A stretch of DNA of 64,000 nt from Siphonodentalium dalli (Eukaryota; Mollusca; Scaphopoda; Gadilida; Siphonodentaliidae): the NCBI GenBank assembly GCA_032622095.1, contig CP136066.1, positions 204,498,978 to 204,562,977 on the forward strand. The letters are read 5' to 3'. Both the position numbers and the translations under genes were made by a program. Below are positions 21,046 to 33,110 of the stretch, piece after piece. A model generated the notes under the pieces. It saw nothing but the letters and a program-made list of their open reading frames with translations, was not told where the DNA came from and searched no databases. Position 1 is the first letter of the stretch. Each line of letters begins with the position of its first letter.

Positions 21046-21195
21046 ATGTTACAACTCCGATGTTACACTGAAAATATTCTGACCGAGTATTACCAGTACC
21101 AACGCAATATTTCATGTTAGTGTACATAAACTTAATGATATTAAAGATTTCCCGCCTATTTTATTCTTTAAAAGTTTCAACAGTAGACCCTCCCT

Positions 21196-22859
21196 ATATA
21201 TCAATCAATTCTGGATAGATGTTCTAGATGCATGGAAAATATTAAACTTAAAGATGGCTCCAAAAACGCACAGCGATGTGCTCTCATCGACGAGTGTAAA
21301 TAACGATATTTTCAAAATAAACAAACACGCAATTAATGACAGATCGTTGGCCCTTCGTGGCATATATTTTGTGAACGATCTTATGTGTGATAATAACACG
21401 TTAATGTCCTATGACGAAGCAAAGCGGTTATATGGCATTAAAACAGATTTTTTGACATACAACGGTATAATCTCTTCAATAAAAAAATACCTAACTAAAA
21501 TGGAAGACTCTAGTAGCTATCAACAAAGTAACAACGCGCGACTGAACAACCCAATACTGCCGTATCAGATCGAACACTTACTCAAATCGAATTCGAAGTA
21601 TACAATTGCATTCAAGACCCCAAAATGAACATGAACCTCATCTCAAAATGGGAGAAGAAACTAAATATGCACCATGAATTAGACTGGTGGTCAGACGTTT
21701 TTAAAACTCCCTTTGTTCAGTTTTGTGACATGAAATATGTATGGTTTCAATATCGGATAAACAATAGAATATTAGGGACTAACAATATACTAAAGAAAAT
21801 GGGTCGATCTGAAAATGATACATGTTCATTTTGTAAAATTGAAAAAGAGACCATTAGCCATCTTATGTTTCAATGTCACATTATTGCTTCGCTGTGGAAC
21901 GAGATTCGTGTATGGATATTTAACACGACTTCAAATAAATTAGAAATTAATTCAAACACTATTTTATTTGGCAAAGCTGATACTGAGAAAATTGATCCAC
22001 TCCTCCAAACGATCTTGGTCATAATTAAGTATAATATATACCGATCAAAGATGATATCTGAATTACCAAAATTGCAAAATATCCAAGCAGAAATACGAAT
22101 GTACGCAAAAACTGAAAGATGGATTTTTTACAGCAAATCTAGATATACTGAGTTCGAATATCGGTGGGATAAATGGAAAGGTCTGTTACACTATTACAGT
22201 TAAACAGCACATACATAACTATATATATTTACATGTAGACTGGAAATGTAGTACATAACATTGCACATGCCTGGCACACAAGTATTCCGTAAATATTATT
22301 TAGTATTGTAAAAACTGTGTTTAAACACGAATGCTGACCAGACATGTGCCGTGTTGTGTGACTTACCTAACAGTATGCTTACTTATTTGAATCATATAGT
22401 GAGTAAAATTAATTGTATACCACCTATCCATGCCGTACATAATCACGTTACGTAAATATACCAGATTTTAAGACTTTTAGCTCGATGCTAACACTAATTA
22501 ATAATCCCTCAATGTTAATATTTTGCATTATGTAATTTGCATATATATACCTAATAATGTGAGGGACTCAGAAAAAATTATAAATAATACATATACCAAA
22601 TATTTCATTTTCATTATATTTATTATTATAACTAATGGAAATTTAATATAACTAAATAACACAACATTCATAAAACCATTCACTCCACTCTTTTTTCTCT
22701 TCTACCTTTCTACAGTCTCAAAAAAAATAACGAAAGAGACAAAAACTGTTTAATTACCAACCATTAACTGTAATATACTTCATGTATTATCACGATGTAT
22801 TTGTCTTTTTTCAAATAAAAATTTATAAAAAAACAAAATAAAAAAACAAAAAACAAAAA
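21196..22859 (+). mobile_element. 5'-truncated LINE with 14-bp target duplication and A-rich tail
   Basis: The identical 14 bases AGTAGACCCTCCCT lie at 21182-21195 and 22860-22873. Between them is the 3' end of a non-LTR retrotransposon: the ORF2 C-terminus (to 22203), a ~650-bp AT-rich 3' UTR and a tail of AAAAACAAAATAAAAAAAC type. Target-primed reverse transcription explains all three features. The exact target duplication suggests a fairly recent insertion. Confidence 0.92.
21197..22203 (+). pseudogene. LINE ORF2 C-terminus with zinc-binding domain, one frameshift
   Basis: The first frame reads YINQFWIDVLDAWKILN and continues to a stop near 21626. The second frame (from about 21625) reads on through FQYRINNRILGTNNILKKMG and CSFCKIEKETISHLMFQC to a stop at 22203. 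The C-x2-C-x8-H-x4-C pattern with HLMFQC and a following W is the zinc-binding domain at the end of many LINE reverse transcriptases. The ORF2 protein reverse-transcribes its RNA at a nicked target. The endonuclease and catalytic RT domains are absent because of 5' truncation. A single frameshift at about 21615-21630 and truncation make it inactive. Confidence 0.88.
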
Positions 22860-22873
22860 AGTAGACCCTCCCT

Positions 22874-22953
22874 CCAAAGCATGTCAAATGATTATCTCGG
22901 GTCAATAAATGCACATGATAATCTTTTCATTTTAATCAGCTAAATTTCAGATA
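22874..22953. other. Short spacer, nothing recognised
   Basis: Flanking sequence between the LINE target duplication and the next MITE. Confidence 0.4.
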
Positions 22954-23317
22954 AAGGTACACAATCCGATTCGATGGTCCCCATATCATCATATATCAGA
23001 TTCCATCAACATGTCCTTAAATACCGCTTCAGTTATAAGAATCGATTAATTACCAAAATATAATGCTAAGCACTGTCACATATAGTATAGAAATTCCCAA
23101 AAGTGTTAGATATCAACATTTTGCTCGAAGCAATTTGATATTGAGAGTATATCAGTCGGCATTCGTCGAAAATTTGCCAGGCCGCCAAATATTCCAGGTA
23201 GTTAAAATAACATATTTCAAAATCGATATCTGATACCTCTGCGTTTTGATGGTTGGTTCCTCGATTCGAATAAATATTTTTTACCCCCGAAGCCAAAGAT
23301 TCGAATTGAGCATCCTT
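22954..23317. mobile_element. MITE family B, decayed full-length copy
   Basis: Left end AAAGGTACACAATCCGAT, interior TTTTTTACCCCCGAAGCCAA, right end GAATTGAGCATCC|TTAA. Each end has one or two changes from the 6349 copy. Confidence 0.7.
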
Positions 23318-23344
23318 AATGTATACACAATAAATATATTGTCA

Positions 23345-24655
23345 ATCGTTAAAGGGAAACTACGCCAATTTCAATAAATTCCCGACAATAACAACGATCT
23401 AATATCGATAATATATATGGTAAAAACAACGATCTATTATCGATAATATATATGGAACCATTTTACAGTATTTCTAACACATTATTAATAAGTTTGGATT
23501 TTAAAGGGAGATTGTACGCCAATTTCTATAAATTCCTGGTAATAACAACGATCTAATATCGATAATATATATGGTAATAACAACGATCTAATATCGATAA
23601 TATATATGGAACCATTTTACAGTATTTCTAACACATTATTAATAAGTTTGGATTTTAAAGGGACACTATACGCCAATTTCTATAAATTCCAGGTAATAAC
23701 ATCGATCTAATATGGATATTATATATGGTAATAACAACGGTCTGATATCGATAATATATATGGTAATAACAACGATCTAATATCGATAACACATTATTAA
23801 TAAGTTTGGATTTTAAAGGGAGACTACGCCAATTTCTATAAATTCCAGGTAATAACAGCGATGTAATATGGATATTATATATGGTAATAATAACGATCTA
23901 ATATCGATAATATATGTGGAACCATTTTACAGTATCTCTAACACATTATTAATACGTTTGGATGTTAAAGGGAAATTGTACGGCCATTTCAACAAATTCC
24001 TGGTAATAACAATGATCTATTATCGATAATATATATGGAACCATTTTACAGTATCTCTAACACATTATTAATAAGTTTGGATGTTAAAGGGGGACTGTAC
24101 GCCAATTTCTATAAATTCCTGGTAATATCAACGATCTAATATCGATAATATATATGATAATAACAACGATCTAATATCGATAATATATATGGTAATAACA
24201 ACGATCTAATATCGATAATATATATGGAACCATTTTGCATTATTTCTAACACATTAAGTTTGGATGTTAAAGGGAGATTGTACGCCAATTTCTATAAATT
24301 CCTGGTAATAACAACGATCTAATATCGATAATATATATGGTAATGACAACGATCTAATATCGATAATATATGTGGAACCATTTTACAGTATCTCTAACAC
24401 ATTATTAATAAGTTTGGATGTTAAAGGGAAATTGTACGGCAATTTCAACAAATTCCTGGTAATAACAACGATCAAATATCGATAATATATATGGAACCAT
24501 TTTACAGTATCTCTAACACATTATTAATAAGTTTGGATGTTAAAGGGGGACTGTACGCCAATTTATATAAATTCCAGGTAATAACAACGATCTAATATCG
24601 ATATCATATATGGTAACAACAACGATCTGATATCGATAATATATAGAAAAATAAA
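23345..24655. repeat. Compound tandem array (TTAAAGGGA..CGCCAATTTC units with GATCTAATATCGAT subunits)
   Basis: About nine long units of 110-190 bp start TTAAAGGGA and end ACACATTATTAATAAGTTTGG. Each contains one to three subunits of ~33 bp (GGTAATAACAACGATCTAAT then ATCGATAATATATA). Length differences come mainly from the subunit number. TTAAAGGG plus GCCAATTTC at each start suggests that a TTAA-flanked element seeded the array. Confidence 0.9.
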
Positions 24656-24756
24656 ACAGGTAATTTGATTCGAAGATTTCTTCTGTAAACGTTCAGGTTA
24701 GCAGGTTAGTTTGATATAAATTTAATTTATGGCTCTAGCAAGATGTAATCAAATTA

Positions 24757-24922
24757 ATTGACGGAAAGTGGATTGGGCACACATGATCGTGTAAAAATAT
24801 GTTGATACGAGGCCATGCACTCACCGCCACTCACTTACTATTGACGGAAAGTGGATTGGGCAGACATGATCGTGTAAAAATATGTTGATACGGGGCCATG
24901 CACTCACTGCCACTAACTGACT
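24757..24922. repeat. 83-bp direct duplication
   Basis: ATTGACGGAAAGTGGATTGG starts at 24757 and 24840. The copies are nearly identical through GGCCATGCACTCAC. Confidence 0.85.
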
Positions 24923-25345
24923 TGTGACTATACAATAACTTAAATGAGTATCTGGGACTAGTATGCATATAATATAACATTTATTTGATACATTTACTTG
25001 AAAACTGTAAAAAAGAAAACATTACTATTAGTTCTGTTTTCGCATTCCGGCTAATCTCCCATCTGATAACGTAACATTACTTCGTACTGAACGAACAGAC
25101 TTTCAAATAAAGGAAATCTGGTTATCTTATTATATAAAACAGAGACTATAGAAATCAACAAAAACATTTGAGTACATTACCCCTTTAAGTGATGTTATGC
25201 ACATGAAGACACTCTGATATTCGGCTATGATTCCCAATCTATATCAGATCTTGAGAAATGGTTTGATTGTCGGAAGTTTGAGTTGGGATTTTTTGGGGTT
25301 GTTTCCGCACAATGACTATGACATTCGACTGCATGTTGTTAGTGC

Positions 25346-26535
25346 TGAAGAATATAATAATGTTTAGGAAGGGATAAAACTGTCTGAAGAATATAATAAT
25401 GTTTAGGAAGGGATAAAACTGTCTGAAGAATATAATAATGTTTAGGAAGGGATAAAACTGTCTAAAGAATATAATAATGTTTAGGAAGGGATAAAACTGT
25501 CTGAAGAATATAATAATGTTTAGGAAGGGATAAAACTGTCTGAAGAATATAATAATGTTTAGGAAGGGATAAAACTGTCTGAAGAATATAATAATGTTTA
25601 GGAAGGGATAAAACTGTCTACTGGGTTCGTAATATAATAATGTTTAGGAAGGGATAAAGCTGTCTACTGGGTTCGTAATATAATAATGTTTAGGAAGGGA
25701 TAAAACTGTCTACTGGGTTCGTAATATAATAATGTTTAGGAAGGGATAAAACTGTCTACTGGGTTCGTAATATAATAATGTTTAGGAAGGGATAAAACTG
25801 TCTACTGGGTTCGTAATATAATAATATTTAGGAAGGGATAAAACTGTCTACTGAAGAATATAATAATGTTTAGGAAGGGATAAAACTGTCTACTGGGTTC
25901 GTAATATAATAATGTTTAGGAAGGGATAAAACTGTCTACTAAAGAATATAATAATGTTTAGGAAGGGATAAAACTGTCTATGAAGAATATAATAATGTTT
26001 AGGAAGGGATAAAACTGTCTACTGGGTTCGTAATATAATAATGTTTAGGAAGGGATAAAACTGTCTACTGGGTTCGTAATATAATAATGTTTAGGAAGGG
26101 ATAAAACTGTCTACTGGGTTCGTAATATAATAATGTTTAGGAAGGGATCAAACTGTCTACTGGGTTCGTAATATAATAATGTTTAGGAAGGGATAAAACT
26201 GTCTACTGGGTTCGTAATATAATAATGTTTAGGAAGGGATAAAACTGTCTACTGAAGAATATAATAATGTTTAGGAAGGGATAAAACTGTCTACTGGGTT
26301 CGTAATATAATAATGTTTAGGAAGGGATAAAACTGTCTACTGGGTTCGTAATATAATAATGTTTAGGAAGGGATAAAACTGTCTACTGGGTTCGTAATAT
26401 AATAATGTTTAGGAAGGGATAAAACTGTCTACTGGGTTCGTAATATAATAATGTTTAGGAAGGGATAAAACTGTCTAATGGGTTCGTAATATAATAATGT
26501 TTAGGAAGGGATAAAACTGTCTAATGGGTTCGTAT
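25346..26535. repeat. 39/46-bp minisatellite, ~27 units
   Basis: Core AATATAATAATGTTTAGGAA plus GGGATAAAACTGTCT. The spacer is either GAAG (39 bp) or ACTGGGTTCGT (46 bp). The first seven units are all short, after which the long type dominates. Confidence 0.95.
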
Positions 26536-27375
26536 TTTGTGTAAAAAAAATGCTTTTGAAACAATTTTCCTATAGACTTGGTGTGATTTCCTCAAATGGT
26601 TAGATGTGACCCTTCCAAAAATGATATAATAAAAAAAATAAAAAAAACATATTTCCCGGATCCCTGTGATTACAAGTCATTAGCATAACATACACCTCGT
26701 TATAAATCAGTTTAACTATAATCTTGCATTTCCACAACTACCCAATTTACTGCATAAAAATCAGCGGCATAAAAATACCCAGACCCCTTCATTAAATTCG
26801 GGACCCCACCATACATTTACTGGACATCTAAACAAAAATGATCGACATATTTACGAATGTATGAATTTCTGTTCCCGTTCGGGGAATTTTCCCTCAAAGA
26901 TAATCAACTAATCAGCAGCAAGAATTTGTTTTATGCTGACTCTAAGTTTCCCTACACAAATTCAGGAAGCGTAACTCTATATAAGTAATCGCTTGTAACC
27001 TATTTACACCAGTGTAACCTATATGCACGGGTGCAATTATATATAGGAAAAAACGGTTATTACTTTGGTGGTCGTATGGCCCGACGACTGCTCGCTCTAC
27101 TGGCATTTATTCACGGTTCAAAGTTCATTTGTACAAAATCCAGTGTCTATAGATTATAAGAAGGAATGTGGGAACACAACACAACATATAAAGTGAACAG
27201 TTGTGACAAATAACAATGAATCAGAAACGAAGATAAAAAAAGCAAAGAAAGTGTCAGTGACACTGTAGCTCAACTTGGCGTTAATTGTATGCTGAGCAGT
27301 CAACTGAATGATAAAGAAGAAGGAATTGCATTGTGTAGATGAAATATTTTCATTTTAAATATTTCTCCAATAAAT
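26536..27375. other. Low-copy DNA, no gene supported
   Basis: One signal-peptide-like frame starts at about 27077 (MARRLLALLAFIHG) but stops after 27 codons. No splice donor was found that would rescue it. Confidence 0.35.
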
Positions 27376-27950
27376 GTGGGTTGCATTTAAATTGAAATCC
27401 AAAATGGCTGCTGGCGGCCATTTTGTTAACGAATTTAGGGGGGGGACTAAATAGAGGTCACCCGAAGAACCGTATGAAGCTAGTTTGGTGTGACGATCAG
27501 TGAGGGGTGTGTCATGTAGGATGAGCAGAAAGTTTTAGTTATGAACATAGTAAAATCCAAGATGACCGCTGGCGCTGCCTTGATTTTCAACGAAATTCGG
27601 TAAAATGTTATGGCTCCCAGCTAGTGGTTACCCAGAAGATCCATATTAAGTTTAGGAAAATAATTCGATAGCTCCCATGCATCTAGAGGTGATCCTAATC
27701 ATGCCTCTAAATTTTCCAAAAACATCCCTCCGACAAATACAGGCTGCAGGGTGTGTCAATGGATTCAAATTTTAAAACCAAGATGGCTGCTGTTTTTTTT
27801 TTATTTAAGATTTCGGAAATAATCGATGGCTACCAGTTAGAGGTCACATCGAAGATCCGTATGAAGTTTGACGACGATCGGATGAGGGATGTAGCCTGCA
27901 GGATGTGCCGAAGGATTTAGTCATACAAACCAAAGAGTAGCTTCTTGTTT
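27376..27950. repeat. Modular repeat with AAGATGGCTGCTGGCGGCCAT words
   Basis: About four modules of the type described at 14070-14720, including GAAGATCCGTATGAAGTTTG, GATCGGATGAGGGATGTAGC and GTGCCGAAGGATTTAGTCAT. Confidence 0.6.
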
Positions 27951-28117
27951 CAAACAACAGATACTATGAGGTATGTTAGATAACAAATGGTGATATATTA
28001 TAGATTTAAACTACATGGAGAGGGAACTGGGTATAAAACAGGTACATGTATTAAAATGACTTGACATCCTACATATATATTCAATTGGTGTATCTCACCA
28101 TTTTTTTTAAATGCACC

Positions 28118-31100
28118 AGGTCTCTTTGATCGCCATTATAGTAATGATGATAGCACATGCGGTCTTGTTTTCCGCTCGATTCGTTGTGCTAATATACAAC
28201 CTTACAAATTAGCCAAAAATCCGACACCAGAATCCAATATGGCGGCCAAGATGGCCGCCGAAATGTGAAAATATGCTATTTTCCTGACATGTTACCACCT
28301 TTCGTTTGTCTCTGTGGGAAAATGTTAGAATTTTGCGTCATGTTATACATTTATCATATAGAGGAGTCATTGGCGAACTAATGGGGACCATAATATGCAT
28401 TCATTGCGGGATATTTTTGTCCGATATCACGTTTTCCCCAATGCCGGTATCATAGGTCAAAGCCGAATCTCCGTTAATAACGCGATGTTATGTTTCGAAT
28501 CAATGAATGTTATTGCTATTATAACAACACCCATGCATATATATTTGCAGGAGATACTCGAGCTAGGATTCCTCTTATACCTAAGTTGAGGAATATTTAC
28601 CCAAATCCAAGATGGCGGCCAAAATGGCCACCAGAAATAAAAAATCGACGAAAATCGCCGATTTTAACATCAGTGAACATTATTGTCATGAAAACTCCAC
28701 ACCTGCTTACTATTGTGAGTTGGGAACACTTAGGCGAAGAACTTTCCTTGTACCATATCCAAATAAAAGTCCCCCAAATCCAAAATGGCGCCCACAATGG
28801 CGGACAGATTTTGAAAAATCACCGAATTTCCTCATATTCACATCATTGGGCATTATTGTCGAGACAACTCCACCCATGCGTACAGTTGAGTTTGAAATAC
28901 TGAGGTGAAATAATTACCTTACATCTCATGCAAGAATTGTTTTCCAAATCGAAGATGGCTGCCAAAATGGCGACCGAAATTTGAAAACACGCCTACATTC
29001 CTTTACTTTCTTAGGATGGGCGTTATTGTTTCGCGATTTCTACCCACCATTACATGTTGATATGTATGAATTATTCATTAGGGTTTGGCAAGTGATACTC
29101 ACAGTCAATATGGCGGCCAAAATGGCGGGCAGAAATTGAAAAGAAGCCGATATTATCACATACTAATTTCAACTTTTTGTCATAATATTGATTTGTATAA
29201 ACGAAACGGTACATAATATAAGCCATCTATTAGTTCCAATGTAAGTCGTAGCCTTTTGGAAGGATGAAAACCCACAATCGCGATGTGGCATTTCAAAATC
29301 CATTATCCACTAAGGGCTCATATTGGCCGTAACCGTATATAGGTGCGCCGAATAGTCATATTATGACTTCCAAGAATCAAAACAACAGTACCTGAGCTTA
29401 TTCTGAATTGCCACATTCAGCATTATCTAGACTCGTTTCCGTCTCTTCGTCTCTTCACTACTCTTCTTTGTAGAAGGGTGCCACTAATCGGAATGTTTCA
29501 AACAATACATATGCCGGCGTCCAGCTTACGTGTTTGTTTCGAAAGCTTGGAATTCTTAGCGAGCTTCATTCGTGGTATAGCTTATGGTATAATTCAGATG
29601 CTACATATGGGGTATATGCGTCATCTTGTGAGATACACTATAAAGGTATTCGGTCGAGGCGTATACTAGCTTTCAGAAGGATCTATCTATCTGCGTATTG
29701 TCAGCTTTGGTGACCTAATTTGGATAACAACGTGTACACCTGGTGATCTTCCAAAACAGCCACTTCTCAATATATGGTTCATCAATTCACATACTCATCT
29801 AATGCACTGACTTACCCGGACAACTTCTGTATATGGCTTCGAATGTTGAAAGCCCGACATTTGACGGATGCATTTCTGCTAAGGCGTAGAAGACCATAAT
29901 GCATAATATACCCAAACTCCTTGAACATGATCATAAGAACAAGCTTGTTGGCGTCCAGCAATCGTCTCACCGAACAGTTCCAAGCAGATGATAACAATAC
30001 ACACGGTGCTAGTTTGTGGGTATGTGTCATGATAGTGGAAATGAAATTGGACCATGACTGCACCGCCCCTTATTTTGTTATGTTTTAGATTCAGACAGGA
30101 TCTCATGTGTGGCTTTGCTTTCCTTGTATGATAAGATTGTATGTTCCCATCCGTTTGGAAGCCGTTCTTAAACAACTGGACCAGGAGTATGCCATTGGCT
30201 ACTGCTGTATAAGCCCCACCAAGACTGGGGTGTATTCTTAAAGGCGATACCTTTGTTAGTTGGTTGATATGGTTCAAGAAAGTACAAGGGAATGAGACAG
30301 CTAGCAATCTTCGAAACACTGTCGAAGTTGTCCAAATATGCCAATGCGTTCGCTGAGTTTGTGAGTTGACGAACCATCTATTGAGAAGTGACTAGCTAAA
30401 TTGTTCGCCAGGTGTACATGTCGTTATCCTATGGGGTATGAGTCACATACATAGAGATGACCTTCTGTAAGCTTGTATACTCATCGGCCATATGCCTTCA
30501 AGATGACGAACAAATATCATATTTAGCAAATATTTAAAATCGTAAGCTAGACACCGGAAATGAATTGTTTGAAACGTTCTGATTAGAGGGACCCTACTCC
30601 CAGGGAGTGGTGAATACTTTGTCGGTGTGAGCGACCTAGATTTATCAGACAAAGAAATGGAAGCTGGTCCAGCTAATTATGGACGTGACGTGGCAAATCA
30701 GAATCTGTTATCAGGTAATTGTTCTGAGATAACTATTCGGCGCACCTACGCTTACGGCCATTATCGGCGCTAAGTGGAGACTGGATTTCGAAATGCCACA
30801 TCGCGATATTAATTGTGGTTTTTCATCTTTTCAGAAGGATACGAGCTATGTTATGCGTTTTGATACCTTTAACTTGAACTAGTAGATGGTTTATGTACAG
30901 TTTCCTTGCCTGTGAGTATCAATTGCCAAACCCTAATGAATACTTCATGTCACTATTCCATATCAACATGTAATGGTGGATAGAAATCGCGAAACAATAA
31001 CGCCCATATCGTACGAAAGTAAAGGAATGTAGACTTGTTTTCAAATTTCGGTCACCTCAGTATTTCCAACTCAATTGTAAGCATGGGTGGAGTTGTCTCG

Positions 31101-32866
31101 ACAATAATGCCCAATGATGTGAATATGAGGGAATTCGGTGATTTTTCAAAATCTGTCCGCCATTGTGGGCGCCATTTTGGATTTGGGGGACTTTTATTTG
31201 GATATGGTACAAGGAAAGTTCTTCGCCTAAGTGTTCCCAACTCACAATAGTAAGCAGGTGTGGAGTTTTCATGACAATAATGTTCACTGATGTTAAAATC
31301 GGCGATTTTCGGAGATTTTTTATTTCTGGTGGCCATTTTGGCCGCCATCTTGGATTTGGGTAAATATTCCTCAACTTAGGTATAAGAGGAATCCTAACTT
31401 GAGTATCGTCTGCACATATATATGCATGGGTGTTGTTATAATAGCAATAACATTCATTGATTCGAGACATTACATCGCTTTATTAACGTAGATATGGCTT
31501 TGACCTATTATACCGGTATTTGGGAAAACGTGATATCGGACAAAAATATCCCGCAATGAATGTATATTATGGTCACCATGTGGTCGCCAATGAATCATAT
31601 ATATGATAAATGTATAATATGACGCAAAGATGCCAAAATTTTCCCACAGAGACAAACGAAAGGTGGTAACATGTCAGGAAAATAGCATATTTTCACATTT
31701 CGGCGGCCATCTTGGTCGCCATATTGGATTCTGGTGTCGGATTTTGGCTAATTTGTAAGGGTTGTATATTAGCATAACGAATCGAGCGGAAAACAAGACC
31801 GCATGAGCTATCATCTTTACTATAATGCAGGGTTGGCTGATTTAAATCAAGCGATTTAAATCATTGATTTAAATCAATGATTTTTTTCAAAAAAATCATT
31901 GATTTAAATCAAATTTTTTTAAATAATGATAAAGAGTCAAGAAATGCAATATTTAACAGGTTTTCAGTAAACTAAAACATGAGTATGATTAAACAATATA
32001 CAAATTGGATAATAGATATGAAACTGTACAGTAATTACAGGCATACAGCATGGTACCGTATTTACTGTTCCAGCAATGGCCTGTTCCACTTTATATCATT
32101 GTTCGTATTGTTTGTAACTACAGTGTATACACTCAGATTCAGCACGCCTCACTATACACTGTTTAATTTTCTTTCCCCCTTTTCTCATTGCCTACATGTA
32201 AATGCTAACTGAGTATAGCTCTACCATATACTCTGCCATCTAACTACTCTAGCTGTCTAGTGCCTATACTTGATATATAGTGTGATTACCGTGTCCTCAA
32301 GTCACTGAGAGCAAACGTGATTGATAAAATATTCAGTTTTCATCTAAATTTGACTAAATTTATTAGTAAAAGTTTAAGCTCAGGTCTACATGTACCTTTC
32401 CAGATATCAAAACATTGGAACCCACATGGACCCAAGTGTATGCATAAAGCACATGGTCGCTATATCTGTACTGCCATGATATATGTTTCATTGGTATACA
32501 AAAAATAATAAAAAAATCACAGAATTATGATTAATCTATAAGCAACACCTTTCAGAACCTTCATTTATCAGAGAAATTGCACAATTACATATTTTCATAA
32601 CATTTAGAAAAAAAATCAAATAAATCGATTTAAATCAAAAAAATCTCCAACCCTGCTATAATGGCGATCAAAGAGACCTGGTGTATTTTTTTAAATGGCC
32701 GCCATGATGGACGCCATCTTGTCTGGAGTCTCTGCGGCCAATTTTTTTTTTCTTGTTAACAAGTGAAAAAAATTAGAGGAGACCTTAAGGAAGAAAATTA
32801 GTGGGGTGAAGTTAAGTCCTGGGGGGGGGGGTGCAGAGGTCGACCAATATCTCCTGGACTATATAG
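28118..32866. repeat. Giant imperfect inverted repeat, arms ~1.7 kb
   Basis: The left arm starts at 28118 (CACCAGGTCTCTTTGATCGC) and runs to about 29880. The right arm mirrors it from about 30180 to 32697 and extends further to 32866. Outer parts are very similar: the 98-codon shadow frames at 28612-28908 and 31052-31348 differ at only about three residues. Inner parts near the loop are much more diverged. Each arm contains modules around CCAAGATGGCGGCCAAAATGGC. A hAT element has since inserted in the right arm. A third copy of the right terminus lies at 43121-43460. No intact transposase is recognised, so it may be a large foldback element or an inverted duplication. Confidence 0.85.
31828..32655. 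mobile_element. Non-autonomous hAT element, 828 bp, 8-bp target duplication
   Basis: Ends CAGGGTTGG and CCAACCCTG, flanked by the exact 8-bp duplication CTATAATG (31820-31827 and 32656-32663). The 8-bp duplication and CAGGG ends are typical of the hAT superfamily. Just inside each end is a GATTTAAATC-rich palindromic tract. The left arm of the giant inverted repeat (about 28145-28160) preserves the same sequence without the insertion. No transposase frame remains. Confidence 0.93.
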
Positions 32867-32902
32867 TTTGTGACAAAACTACTAACACTGACTAAAGCTC
32901 AC

Positions 32903-33110
32903 TTAAAGGGGTACCGGTACTGTACTGTAAATCCGGACAATTGTGGGACCATCTACTGATATACTGAACAGAATATGAAACAAATGATTGAACTTTAAGC
33001 CATGGATTAGTGCAAAATACACGCATGCGCTCAATAAACGATGTAAACAACTTGGTAATTATAATGAAAATGAGTTTATGATTCGAGTTTTTAAAAAATA
33101 TATATGTTCT
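32903..33110. mobile_element. MITE family F, partial copy
   Basis: TTAAAGGGGTACCGGTACTG, then GGGACCATCTACTGATATAC, then GGATTAGTGCAAAATACACG and TAATTATAATGAAAATGAG. One arm of the palindromic family, flanked by TTAA at the left. Confidence 0.65.

Noticed and set aside
20416..21071. Long His-, Ser- or Met/Thr-rich frames
   Set aside because: Pure by-products of the TCA/TCG triplet tract.
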